Source: Endomychus coccineus (taxonomy: Eukaryota > Arthropoda > Insecta > Coleoptera > Endomychidae). Taken from it: DNA of 64,000 nucleotides. Positions 1 to 11,017 of the stretch are shown piece after piece. The notes under the pieces were generated by a model that did not search any database, was not told where the DNA came from, and saw only the letters and a list, made by a program, of their open reading frames with translations. Within the stretch, counting starts at the first letter, position 1; each line of letters starts with the position of its first letter. The DNA is taken from contig OY294068.1 in assembly GCA_958510875.1 (NCBI GenBank), forward strand, positions 159,872,388 to 159,936,387. The letters run 5' to 3'. Both the position numbers and the translations under genes were made by a program.

Positions 1-1021
1 CAGAACCTGTCACCGAAAATAGTATCATATTGCCTATGAAGTATAAAAACGATGATCACCACGTAAAAATATATGCAAATACCTACATTTTGACGCCAAG
101 CAGATGTCAATCGGATTAAAAGGACATGAGATATCTCAATTTGAAAATTAGCTAAAAAATTGACTTAAACTCAAATTTCTCGGAAACTGTGAGAACTGAA
201 ATTTGGAGGGCAGTTTTGAGGGCATCGAACTTACTTTCAGTCCCAATTTCAGCTGAATCGGTTGAAAACTGCCAGAGTTAGCCGTCACGCAAGTTCCCAT
301 GCATATATGTATATATATACATCTACTGCGAGGAAGGGGGAGGTCGGAATAACTTGAAATTTGAGCTGAGAGTTCCTTAAACATTGACAATAAAAGGGTT
401 CCAGTTTGGTTTCTTAATTCCTAATACAACTGGAGATAGCAAATTTTTTTTGGCGAACTTCCCCTAAAAATGTCCAAAATACCCCAAAATGGCAAAAAAA
501 AGGGGTTGCGGTAAATTTAGGAGGTAGAAATTTCAGAGTTTTGTTTCATACACCAAAACCAACATTTTCCGTGGGGTCTCGTTAAATCATGAAAAATTTT
601 CGATCAAAATGTTTCACATACTTTACTAAATATGAGGAATCTAAAAACGCAATAAAAAAATAGCTTTCGATTTAAAATAATGAAATTGATGTCCGCTACC
701 GGTAAAATAGGAAGTGCCGCCATCTTGAGAATATTTTCATTGAGATGCAAATAATTGACCATGGTTGTGTACAAATTGTCGGTAGAACTCAAAATAATTC
801 TAATGTGCATTTTATAATGCTTTCCTGATAAATCGATTTGGTTTCGATTAATACCAATCTTTGTATCCATTTGCTAATTGAGAACAATTCTTATTTCAAC
901 TTTGAGAGTTTTGCTCATCTCACAGGAAGTGCATTTTTTATATTGAATATCTCTGAAGCTATAGTTGTCGTATATCCATTATTTGATTCAATGATAAATT
1001 ATTTATGTCTCTTCGTTTCAG
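1..1021 (+). other. Intron upstream of the ABCG last exon
   Basis: No conserved coding segment is visible on either strand. The stretch ends in a good 3' splice site (a T-rich tract then AG at 1020-1021), so it is read as the last intron of the gene whose final exon follows. The preceding exon would encode the middle transmembrane helices and must lie outside the window. Confidence 0.6.
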
Positions 1022-1369
1022 AATGGTGTGATATTTGGTCCATTTTGTTTTCTCCCATTCACCATATTTTCTGGATTCTTTGTCCAACTGAACGCTGCTC
1101 ACCCCTATATGAGATGGTTGTTCCACATTTCCTTTCTAAAATATGGTTTAGAAGGCCTGGTTTTGTCCGTATTGGGGTACGGAAGGGAAAAACTACCTTG
1201 CAACGCAGAGTACTGTACTTTCGTTTATCCTGATCAGTTTCTGGAACAAATGGATATGGAATATGCAGATTATTCAACGGCGGTCATATTTATGATAATT
1301 TTAATAGCTCTGATTAGACTGGCAGCCTATTTTGCCCTATGTTTACAAATTAAGAGAAGAAGATCGTGA
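1022..1369 (+). CDS. ABC transporter G family half-transporter, last coding exon
   Basis: This is the C-terminal part of an ABCG (White/ABCG1/ABCG4-like) half-transporter, a membrane protein that dimerises and exports lipids or other small hydrophobic compounds. The exon starts in phase 0 after the AG at 1020-1021 and reads through to TGA at 1367-1369. It contains the family-typical segment FGPFCFLPFTIFSGFFV, the helix-to-loop segment FLKYGLEGLVLSVLGYGRE, an extracellular loop with two cysteines (PCNAEYC), and a last hydrophobic helix near IFMIILIALIRLAAYF followed by a short basic tail. The layout matches the end of ABCG1-type proteins. The ATP-binding domain and first helices are outside the window, so subfamily and substrate cannot be assigned. 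It is the clearest host-gene exon here. Confidence 0.9.
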   Translation, partial: NGVIFGPFCFLPFTIFSGFFVQLNAAHPYMRWLFHISFLKYGLEGLVLSVLGYGREKLPCNAEYCTFVYPDQFLEQMDMEYADYSTAVIFMIILIALIRLAAYFALCLQIKRRRS

Positions 1370-1720
1370 TGTTATTCCAAATAATTCGAATTTTGACGCT
1401 AGAAGTACCAAATTGATTCCAATGCATTGGCTGATAAGTTCCAAATATTGATTAAGGAATAATTCTATCTCTGTATCAAACCAAATGCAATAATAACATA
1501 TTGTAGTAACCATACATTCCGTAGTATATCCCAGATCAATTTATACCATCATACCAACTAAGCCTGATACATTTATTTCATTCATCTATGAAGAAAAGAT
1601 TAACACTTAGTATAATATGATATTTTTTATATTTGTAATTATTTAAAATGAAAAGTGAGTAAAATTAGAGTGAGCTAGAGTTAAGGTCTTTAGAATAATA
1701 AAATATAATGAGACCAAGTA
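1370..1720 (+). other. 3' UTR of the ABCG gene
   Basis: AT-rich noncoding sequence follows the ABCG stop codon. The first canonical AATAAA polyadenylation signal on this strand is at 1697-1702, giving an inferred 3' UTR of about 350 nt. From 1721 to about 2220 I see no gene or repeat. Confidence 0.5.
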
Positions 1721-2455
1721 TTTTCCATGCTAATAATTTTATGTCCGTGATAATAATACTCACTGAAGGATTGGGGAAAATGTACCATATTCTGTATGAC
1801 AGCATTATTCATACTTTTGTTGAAAATGGAATTTGGACATGGTGGAAGTTCAAGATTCTAAGGCTGAAGATTCATAACTATTTTTGAAAGGTTTGTGGAG
1901 GTATTTGTTCTTCAAATTTAATGGTTCTAGTCACATATATATTTTCTGGAGGAGGACAATTATGTAATAATTACTGTATCAAATTCTACCATTTATTAAA
2001 AGATTAAAGAAGCGACATTATGACATATGATTGATTCTTCTTTGTCGAAGATTAATCGATAATCATTAATAACATAGTATGAGCCCATTGTGAAACAACC
2101 TGGTTATAGTCAATATATTTTTATATCTAAATGTTTTTTTTTGTTCTATTGTATCTCTTGAGAATGATATGATCACTTATAAGCAGCAAAAATATGAAGG
2201 TCACGTTTTTAAATCTCTTCTTTTTAACGGAGTGGGCTGGTTGAGGCTTTCTAGCCTTGTTCAATCACACTGGAAGGGGCGAAGAAATTTGTTGAAAATT
2301 AAGAAATAGAGATTAGAGTCTCACTAATAGCCAGATCAAGAATGCGGCTTCCCAAATTCTTGGGAGGCGCATGCCAAGGTGACACTAGGTCACCAACTTA
2401 GTTAAGCAGCCACATCCTGCAATCCTGCAGGAATAACTACTTGGATCAATAAGAC

Positions 2456-3115
2456 ATGAGAATATCTATAAAATTGAATAAAAAAGCCTTAACTGAGACG
2501 CAGGTCAATTCATGTACCAACACGACCTGTATGCTCTGCTCTGGCTACGAGCTGCACATTCGTTTTAATTTCAAAGAAGGCATCTGTCTCAATTCCAGAA
2601 AAGATCCTTCGTGCCACAGAGAGGATAATCTAGAACCACAAGAATTCGATGTGATGTGGTTCAAGCTTAAGAATCACAAACAGACAAAATTTATATGTTG
2701 TCTCCATTTATCACCAAATATACCAGCTCATGCTGAACTCTTTGAATTTTTTTCTCTGATACTTGACCTTACTCAGCAAAACTATCCAGCAGCCAGAATT
2801 ATCATCATGGGGATTTCCACGTTCACAACTCCGCTTGCTTCAAGCTCTCAATCGAGACCGACGACGCAGGACGACAGGTTGAAACATATGCTCCCTTACC
2901 TATGGTCTCGAGCAGATAAAAAATTAACGAACACGGATCCCTGTAACAACTATCATTATACCAATTTGCTTGACTTACTCCTCACTAACAATCCATGTCC
3001 CTATTAAGTAAAAGTCCCAGCACCATTATGATCATTTACTCATCACTACGACCTATCGCTATAGAACTTCACGAACCAATGCAACATCTCCATGCACAAT
3101 TCAGCCGACTGGGAT
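2456..3115 (+). mobile_element. LINE fragment: endonuclease domain
   Basis: Part of the APE-type endonuclease of a non-LTR retrotransposon, which nicks target DNA for reverse transcription. The reading frame to 3007 shows FDVMWFKLKN, FICCLHLSPN and IIIMGISTFTT. The last corresponds to the usual GDFN motif, with the Asp-Phe-Asn positions changed. After the stop at 3007 the translation continues in other frames as a degraded segment with an SDH-like region, until about 3115, where a minus-strand PLE begins. It is frameshifted and lacks the reverse transcriptase, so it is a dead remnant. Sequence from about 2225 may be its upstream part but shows no clear domain. Confidence 0.65.
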
Positions 3116-3117
3116 GG

Positions 3118-4363
3118 TCTCATAATGTTTTTCTTCGACTTTCATTGAAGAAGCGTATGTTCTGAATCTGATAACACAGGGAGGGATTAAGGGATTGAGG
3201 TCAAATTGGCTATTAAGTGTATTAAATTCGGAATTTTTACACAGTTTGTTAACCTCCAAAATTTCCAACAGATTCATTGACCTCCCTTTATTGCAACTAT
3301 GAAGGATTCTGAAACTATCTATTATTATTTCATTATTTGAAATATTAATATGTTCGAAGATTGCTGATTTACTACCGGAGGAAATATGTTCTTCGAAACC
3401 TGATTCAAAATTGCGACCCATCTGCCCGACATAGGTCATTAGATACCAGACTTTTTGTATTTGTCTGTGTTTTGTTTAGCATTGAATAGTAATTTGCCCA
3501 GATTCAAGCCGCTAGAAATTTTTTTCATAAAAATAATTACTCATACAACTGAAACATCCATATTTCTTTTCTGGTGTTTCTGTTATGGAATATAATAGCT
3601 GCGAAATTTGTTTTTGTTCTTTACGATTTGATTAATGAAGTAAATAGGAATATTGTTATTTAAAGCAATCTCTTTAATTGTACTGATTTTTGTCTTGAAA
3701 TCTTTTTCTCATAGAGGGATAGAAAAGGTTCGGTGGATCATTGAAAGCTGCTAATTTATGACTAATATGACAAAGATTCCATAGGAATGGTCACATCAGT
3801 GAATGTGTCTTTTTTATAAATATTGTATGAAAGTTTATGATTCTGTTTAGAAATTGTCAAATCCAGAAAGTTTGTGGAACTGTTTGCTCTCGATTTCAGC
3901 AGTATATTCTATATTATTATGGTGGTTATTTAGGAAGTATAAAAGCTGATCTATCTGCCTATTGGAACCTACTAATATATCGCCAACATAATGGTACCAG
4001 AAAAGGATCTGTTTTTGTGTTGAAGAATGGTTCGTAATAGATTTTTCCAGATTATTCATAAATTCATAAAAGTATCGGCTAATAGCATGCTAAGGGGGAG
4101 GCCTGATTTTTGTTTATAAAACTTTGATTCATATTGAAAATAATTTTGAAATAGGCAAATTTGTAAGGGATTGCAACATTCGTTAATGATATGTGGGGAA
4201 GTGATATTCTTGGTAAGAATATCTTCAGTTAAAGGAATAAACTCATCTGTGTGGATGTTTGGGAACATGTTACATACATTATAATAATATTTTAGTGGAT
4301 AAGGGTGTTTATTTCTTATCAATAGTGTTATAATATATCCAGAGTGTGAACTTTTTTATAGTT
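3118..4363 (-). mobile_element. Degraded Penelope-like element (RT plus GIY-YIG)
   Basis: PLEs combine a reverse transcriptase related to telomerase with a GIY-YIG endonuclease. Reading on the minus strand from 4322, the frame gives VCNMFPNIHTDEF and FYKQKSGLPLS (RT motifs A to B region), then from 4059 ILFWYHYVGDILVG, the catalytic YVDD box with its first Asp changed to Gly. From 3439 to 3118 comes the endonuclease part: TYVGQMGRNFESGFEEH and MNLLEILEVNK. The parts lie in different frames with stops between them, so the element is inactive. At 4290-4363 is a terminal-repeat-like segment that recurs at about 57770-57850 in the opposite sense relative to the coding direction. Confidence 0.75.
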
Positions 4364-6263
4364 TATTATTGTTATCAATTATGAATTTCAATAATAATGG
4401 AATACTTTATTTCACAATATCATATGACGTTATCTTGATCACAAATTATGAACTCCCCGAATTTAATGATCATTTGTTTCATCTTGAGGTGATTTTATTC
4501 TCGATGAAATCGAGGAAAAGGATCTTGATTATAATGGAACAAGAATATGTAATAATAATGTTATAATTAGGTATGTCTTTCAACTGATTTTCAGGATAAG
4601 ACAATCTATATTGAAGTACTTACTGTAAAACATTCAACAACGTACCTCAATAGTGAGTTACCAATTAAAGTATCACCTTCTGAATTGATTGTTACAACGT
4701 TTTTAGTATTGAACATGCATTTTACACTACCCTTGTTCCCTCCCTTTTCCTTCGTCCATTTAAATGTGAATAAAACAATATTTGAGATCTTCTGAAAACC
4801 TACTGGCAGTTTCAATAATAACTAAAGCTCGGAAAAAATGCAATCGAAAAAGCCAAAAATGTGCGCATTTAAATGCATCAAAAATTGACAAAAAATGCAA
4901 GGATTTTAGAAAAAAAAAGCAAGAATTTTTGAAGAAATGCAAGGAATTTAGAAAAAAATTCAATAAATGATGTATATTATAATGTTGAATAATACTATTA
5001 TTTCATTATTTTATTATGGTAGGGAGTGGGGGCGGGATTTAATAATTATACAACAAAATTTTATATTAAGTATCAGATTTCATTATTAATAATACATACT
5101 ATTAAAATTATTAATATACCTAAGATAACAATAAAACAAAATAACAATATAGGTATTTAAACAGATATAAGTCATGTCTTACAATTATTATAAAAACTAT
5201 CAATAATTGAGGTGTTTTTCAAAGTATTCTAGGAGGAAACTTTGTCTCTTGTCAGAAAACATGTGTTTAAAAATTGGAAAATTTCGTTCAACATCAACTG
5301 ATGTAATGGGAGCATATTTAAATTTACAAATGATGTTTAATTCTAAGTTAGGTATATTTACATCGTTTTCGCCCACAAAAACTTTCGAAATATTTTTCAA
5401 AATTTGAAAACCTGTATTATTTTGAGCCACAGAATTGAATTTACTTAGAACGACAGTCCCAATTTGTCCAGCGACTTTCTTACAATTTGACTGAAACTGG
5501 TTAATTAGAGCTACTGATTCCGTTAATGGAACACAAGTGTGTTCTAAACTTTTAATAGTTGTAGATACAAACATATAATTGGTTTTTATAAATATTAAAC
5601 TATTCTTTATTAATGAATTTTTACAAAGATTTTTTCTGTTTAAAAGAGATGTAGATGAAGAGTCACTAAAGTCATCAATCACATGTTTAATGACGTAGTA
5701 ATTGTCAGCATAAAATATAGCTGCATCAAACCAGGACCAGTTATTAGAGGTTGTGGTGTTGTGGAGGTAAGGCAAGTTTGGAAGGTAAGGAATATTTAGT
5801 TTACAATATTTCCTTAAAAATTCTTTCAGGTTGGGATTATTTAACTTGCTCAACGGTATGTTTCTGGCAATCATTGCCTTGCACAAATCCTCATTGAACT
5901 CTTTTTGGTCGTCTTTTTTTGGCTTCTGTTATTGGAGGCAACCTCTCAAGGTTTGTTGCGAAGATAATTTCTGCATATTGGAAATATGCTTTGCAGATTT
6001 GACGTGTTGATCCACAATGAATTTCTTCTCGGCGTGGATCTATAATGGGAACGGAAAACTACTCATTATTTTTACAAAACAAATAAAAGCCAAAAAAAAC
6101 AAATATCTAACTGCAACATAATTGGACACCCTGTACGTTTCTAAGAGGACAATTTTTTTACTTCGTAGGCACAAAGAATATAGAAAATTCACATCGAGTA
6201 AATTGATTTGTTAAAAAATAAGCTACGAATGAGTAAAAAGAAAAAAAAATTAAAAAAAATTTG

Positions 6264-6450
6264 TAAATAAACTACGAGTTTAAAATTCCACAAATAAATA
6301 CAATTAACTCAACCGGTTTCACAAATTACTTTGCATCATCAGGAGAAACAAAATATTGATGAATTGATGATGATGCAAAGTAATTTGTGAAACCGGTTGA
6401 GTTAATATATTGTATTTATTTGTAGAATTTTAAACTCTTAGTTTATTTAT
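6264..6450. repeat. PLE-derived palindrome inside the hAT intron
   Basis: Two arms of about 80 bp, near 6264-6342 and 6368-6450, are inverted copies of each other around a spacer of about 25 bp. Each arm carries a hammerhead-like core. The minus-strand copy is intact; the plus-strand copy has the first core base changed. Such inverted terminal segments are typical of PLE insertions. Confidence 0.75.
6308..6345 (-). ncRNA. Hammerhead ribozyme motif, type I
   Basis: Read on the minus strand from 6345: stem I CTC, core CTGATGA (6342-6336), one extra T, stem II GCAAA with a GTAA tetraloop and TTTGT, then GAA, stem III AC-CG-GT, cleavage base T (6311), and GAG closing stem I. All conserved core bases are present and stem II is capped by a GNRA loop. 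Stem I (3 bp) and stem III (2 bp) are short, as in the minimal hammerheads described from PLEs. Self-cleavage is inferred, not shown. Confidence 0.6.
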
Positions 6451-7176
6451 TAATTATGGAAAGATTTCACGTAGTAAGGATAGAAACAATCAATTTGTTA
6501 AAAAATTATGTGTTACCTATATCTTGAATACATGAATACTTTTAGATAAAACATACTTCAAAAACAAAGCCAATAGCAATATGTAACATATACTTACAAT
6601 TTTTGAACACACTGTACAAAAAAAGTGGTCTCCATCCCAAGTATGTTCTCGGTGACACTTTATCCACATAGTATTAAATGTCGTTTCAGGCATTCCGACT
6701 CAAACACTTGTACTTTCTTTTAATCAGGATACAATATACAATAGGTTCACTAATCGTAACGCTTTCGTTGGAAGATATTGCTCAATTAAAGGTTTACCTA
6801 ATATTTACTGAGGGAGGCCGCTCCCGCTACAAATCCCCCGGTTACAGTTAATTGTTTATGGTGGTTGATATTTCCCATTTTTAGAATAAAGTAATAAAAT
6901 TATCATTATAGTAAGACCCTTTCAATGAAGTAGGAACGTACTCTTTCAAGTTCTTTCAATTTTGGGGTAGCAGGAGCAGGTAGTTCCAAACCCAAACAGA
7001 TTTAATAAATTCCACAATGAAAACTTTCTGTTCAATAGAATTTTAAAATAATTGGCAATAAATGCAAAAAATGCTCAAATATTCAAAAAAATGGATTTTT
7101 TAGGAAAAAGTATAAAAAAATGCAAAAAAAAGCAAAAAAAATGCAAGTTGCATGTTTTCCGTGCTTTAATAATAAC

Positions 7177-8230
7177 TATTGGAGACATTAGTTGGAATGT
7201 ATGCAATTACTAATACAGGTTAGATGTATACTTGATTGCTTACATCAAAACAACCGAGATTGACCACCTAAAAGTAACGATAATACTGGACATTGTATCA
7301 TGTGTATCATCAGTATTGTGGTCTTGAACTCTTGTAATAGTTGTAAATCTCAGAACTAGAGGAAGGTTACGTTCCGTCATTCTGTTAGATAACTCTGTCA
7401 CAATAATCGTTCAACAGGAACTAGGATTCTGAATTTGATTTGCATAAATACAGAACTTAATATTTTGATATTGCTTTTGGTAATAAGGGAAAATGACATA
7501 TCGTCATTTGCATATGGAGGTTGGTATTCGCAAATAATAATGCTGTCAGACGACTACAATAATTGGTAGATAGCACATCAAAAAAGCGGTGGAAACTGTA
7601 GTTACGAACAAAAAATATTCAACCTAAAAGTATTAATATTTAATCTCGAACAACTTAGAAGAACAATTAGATAATAAGGTAACTAACTGTTTATTGTGTA
7701 GAACAACTTTCTAGCTTCTAGAACATAGAATAATTAGATTTTCAATAACACCCTTTTCCACTTAAATTGTAACTTATTTAACACGATTGGTCTGGCTACT
7801 ATTTTCATTCCTGTCTTTCTCAGCTATTTGAATGGAAATCTTTATCATTTGCCAATAAAATCTTGAGTGGAAGGTAGAAGCTATGTTTTTATCTCAGATT
7901 ATATAGCATAGAATTCTTAGGTTTTTGCAGAACCAATCCAATAAGAATATTCTAGTCACGAACACATAATTGCTCTGCATGAAATAAATGAACAAAATTT
8001 GCAAATTATCAATTATACATGTACCATCATTTTCCTAGAAATAAATCTGTTAGAAATCATTATTTTAATGCGATACTTCCTCCACGTTGGCAAATGACTA
8101 TGAAGGATATTATTTAGTCAAATGTTCTAAAAACAATTCCACCCAATTGCTCGTAATTTTTTATCCACATTAACATTGCTTGAATCTCATGAGATTAATT
8201 TTAGTCTCGAATGATATGCAATAGAAAAAT
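7177..8230. other. No feature recognised
   Basis: AT-rich sequence between the hAT element and the next PLE. I see no coding segment, repeat or RNA gene. Confidence 0.5.
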
Positions 8231-8475
8231 TAATACGTATATATATAAATTCTCGGGAAATAGGTCACATTAACACTTATGCTTTATATTTTCTTGTCTC
8301 ATGGCAAGACTCATGGCATTTTGATGAATTTATAACAAATCAATCCGTACGACCCGTAAATCATCAACTTATTTCCTTGGATATTGTTTCTTTATTTACA
8401 AATATACCAGTCGTTTTGGCATTGATTAGCATCAAAAAACGTTGGGCAGAGATTAAAAACCACACACCTCTATAT

Positions 8476-9452
8476 TCGAGGAAATAAAGCATTGAACCTG
8501 GGGAAGTTGGATGGATTGAGATGCGGTTTTCTGCATTCGATTCAGAAAGTGATTTAGAAAATTTGTCCGGTATTTTTATTTTGCGGAAAAAATTTGTTGC
8601 ATTTCTACAGCCAAAAAATGCATTTTTCTAAGTGCACTTTTTGAGGTGAATAAAAAAACGGACTCGAATTGGTTTCTTGGGGGTATTTGGGGTCGCTGAA
8701 CACGAATATGATATTTAAAAAATTCCCTGAGGTCCCCTTGGACCTCCCCGGGGGTATACTAGCGTCCTGACGTCCTGGATATCGACGAAATTAATGAAAA
8801 AATTATTTTTATAATGGTCGTCAACTGTTCGAAAGGTGATATGAAGGTTGCTAGTGAAGATAACGACATGAAAAAACTCTTCTGCAATACCTGGTGTACC
8901 CTGCGTCCGGGTAACGACGTCATCTTCTAGGAATTTGCTAATTTTTCTTCATAAAAGGTAACAAATTCTAGCTCTCGGGGGTTTTTAAAGTCGCCGATCA
9001 CGACTGTGACACTCACAATCTTCTGCAAATTACCTGTGGGTATTTCCGGGACACTCGAGCCCTGTGTATCCACGTCATCTTCTAGGAATTTTTAGTTTTT
9101 TTTTAATTAAATGTCGTTATCATCACTAGCAACCTTCGTATCACTTTTCGAACAGTTGACAAACATTAAAAATAATTTTTTCATTAATTTCGTCGATATC
9201 CAGGACGCTAGTGTACCCCCGGGGAGGTCCAAGGAAATCAATTCGAGTCCGTTTTTTATTCATCTCAAAAAGTGCACTTAGAAAAAAGCATTTTTTGGCT
9301 GTAGAAATGCAACAAATTTTTTCCGCAAAACAATAATACCGGACAAAGTTTCTAAATCACTTTCTGAATCGAATGCAGAAAACCGCATCTCAATCCCTCC
9401 AACTGCGCCAACTTTCCCAGATTTGGCGTATTTTAGTGCTTTATTTCCTCGA
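8476..9452. mobile_element. Foldback (long inverted repeat) element inside a PLE
   Basis: The ends are mirror copies beginning TCGAGGAAATAAAGCA, and the arms (about 8476-8880 and 9105-9452) stay alignable for over 300 bp. The left arm carries an extra block of about 60 bp near 8670-8730. The 230-bp centre has two copies of ACGTCATCTTCTAGGAATTT. No coding capacity is seen. It splits the RT of the surrounding PLE, so it is the younger insertion. I could not define a clean target-site duplication, so the superfamily stays open. Confidence 0.75.
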
Positions 9453-10207
9453 CTACTAAATCAAACGGAGTTTATAAATGCAGTACAGTTTTGCTTAGAA
9501 TGCACCTATTTTCAATACGGTGCACCTTTTTTCAATACAATTCGACAATTGGAGATGATTGCCTTATGTGTATTCCCAATGATAAAAATCAGTATGTGAA
9601 GAATGCATGGCCATAAGTATAGCACAAGAAACAAAAACCTCCACGGTCCTTGCTAAACACTGCTTTGTTTATATCCATCAATTCGACTACAATAATGTTA
9701 ATATTTTAACTAAGGAAACCAATTACTGTAAAAGATATATTTTGGAGATGATTCACATAAAACGTGACTTCAAATCTGTAAATCATAGGACAGATATTCA
9801 GACTCTAAGTCAGATTTATACTAACTTAATTAAATAAAAATTCTTGCAAATTCCTACATGCCTCTTTATAATGTTAAAAGTATATTTTAGTTAAAATGTC
9901 AAGTATATCTCCAATAACTGACAAACGTTTCTCTATTAGCTCATAAATCTAACATCAGGTTTGAAAGTGAATACTTAAACTCAATGGTCTCGTTTCTAGT
10001 CGTTCATAGACTTTGTTGACATGAACACGCATTTATTAAAAGTTCTGCTTAACAGTGGATTCTTGATATATTATACTTATAACATTGAGGTGTTACAATT
10101 TCGATTATTCGTGTTTCTGTTCGTGGACATTTTAATTGAAATTGGTGCGATAAGGACGCTTTGTGTAATACAATTAGTTTTAAGTAATCCAGTTTCAGAC
10201 ATAATCA

Positions 10208-10249
10208 GTCTTCTGATGATGGTTGTGAGACCGAAACGTACGTAAAGAC
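10208..10249 (+). ncRNA. Hammerhead ribozyme motif, type I
   Basis: Stem I GTCTT (10208-10212) pairs perfectly with AAGAC (10245-10249). Between them are core CTGATGA (10213-10219), an extra T, stem II GGTT-GTGA-GACC with a GNRA loop and one G-U pair, GAA (10233-10235), stem III ACG-TA-CGT, and cleavage base A at 10244. It lies in the 3' terminal sequence of a PLE, where such ribozymes are known. Cleavage would fall after 10244. Confidence 0.75.
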
Positions 10250-10687
10250 AAGAAAATATAAAACATAAGTGTTGATGTGACCTATTTCCCGAGAATTTAT
10301 ATATAATTCATACCTGGGTCAAGAATCTTTATTAGAATTAATACTGCAATGAAATTATTCAAGTATTTCCCACTTCGTTGCAATTGGAAAATAATATACA
10401 AGTCCTTGATTTATTAGTTATAATGACAAAAACAAAGTACTTCTTCATCCTCGATGGAAAACTTGAAGGAACGCATAGACGTAAGACAAATTTTTCTCCC
10501 ATCAAGTATGATTGAGATTTGTACAAATCCTACCCATAAAAATAAACAAAGTCAACTGCAGTATTCATTTAACTTATGCAAAAGCATATAAATTGCAGTC
10601 TCAAAAACGAAATTATCAAACTCAGATAATACGGTACTGTTCAAAATTAACGCACAACAAATGCAAATACATAATATTGATATTATG

Positions 10688-10843
10688 TTTTTATCCATGT
10701 TGTAAAATATTAAACGCTACTATGGCTATGTCACAATCACTTTAAGATAAAGATGGCGTAAAATGCCAATACTAGAGTAACGAAAGTTACAAATAAATGT
10801 AGTAATAACAAAGTAGTATTTAATTTTACAACATGGATAAAAT
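10688..10843. repeat. Inverted repeat pair of about 30 bp
   Basis: A segment containing TTATCCATGTTGTAAAAT near 10690 recurs inverted at about 10813-10843, with roughly 92 bp between the arms. It could be a miniature element or part of a larger one. No target duplication was found. Confidence 0.5.
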
Positions 10844-11017
10844 TTTCTATCACACGCAGTAAATGGTAAACGGTAAAATTTCATTTGTTTTCATTATTGC
10901 AACCTCTAGTCAATCCTTTAGAATAATATTCATGGAAGTAATTAAACTATATATTCATTTTTAATTGAACGTGGAAGGTGGAAGAATTATTAGGAATTTT
11001 GCGACCCGGTAAAAAAA

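Larger units (their letters stand above)
5200..6693 (-). pseudogene. hAT transposase (CGGBP1-like), spliced, with one stop
   Basis: Exon 1 runs 6693-6598 (32 codons from ATG) and ends at a GTAAGT donor. Exon 2 runs 6039-5200 after a TATAG acceptor. Joined, they give a zinc-finger N-terminus (CTVCSK, then FIVDQHVKSAKH), then DLCKAMIARNIPLSKLNNP, and at the C-terminus the hAT dimerisation block APITSVDVERNFPIFK followed by SDKRQSF. The order and spacing resemble hAT transposases of the CGG-repeat-binding-protein-like group. A single in-frame TAA lies at 5931-5929. Only about 310 codons remain, and the central catalytic region is absent between the PYLHN and SNNWSWFDAAIFYA segments, so this is a deletion derivative. 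An intron in a transposase gene of this group is plausible; the splice sites are predicted only. Confidence 0.75.
4823..7168 (-). mobile_element. Complete hAT transposon, internally deleted
   Basis: Terminal inverted repeats begin TAAAGC(T/A)CGGAAAA and are flanked by a perfect 8-bp direct duplication, ATAATAAC, at 4815-4822 and 7169-7176. Eight-base duplications are diagnostic of hAT insertions. Subterminal regions at both ends are crowded with AAAATGCAA-like words, likely transposase binding sites. The transposase gene occupies the minus strand between them. A PLE-derived palindrome sits inside its intron at 6264-6450. The middle of the transposase is missing, so movement would need a protein supplied in trans. 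Confidence 0.85.
8232..10337 (+). mobile_element. Penelope-like element with hammerhead, interrupted
   Basis: The left end (about 8232-8290) is an inverted copy of the right end (about 10245-10305). The plus strand then encodes RT motif A as ISLDIVSLFTNIP (about 8376-8414). The frame is broken by a 977-bp foldback insertion at 8476-9452 and resumes as FINAVQFCLECTYFQYG. Next comes the catalytic-box region DDCLMCIPNDK, after a deletion, and then the tail of the GIY-YIG domain at 9607-9837 (ETNYCKRYILEMIHIKRD, then NHRTDIQTLSQIY). The 3' terminal region contains the ribozyme at 10208. Several deletions and stops make it inactive. The 17.5-kb and 39.1-kb elements belong to the same family. Confidence 0.8.

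Noticed and set aside
838..1233. 131-codon frame overlapping the ABCG exon
   Set aside because: It spans the splice acceptor in a frame different from the conserved ABCG frame, so it is a shadow.
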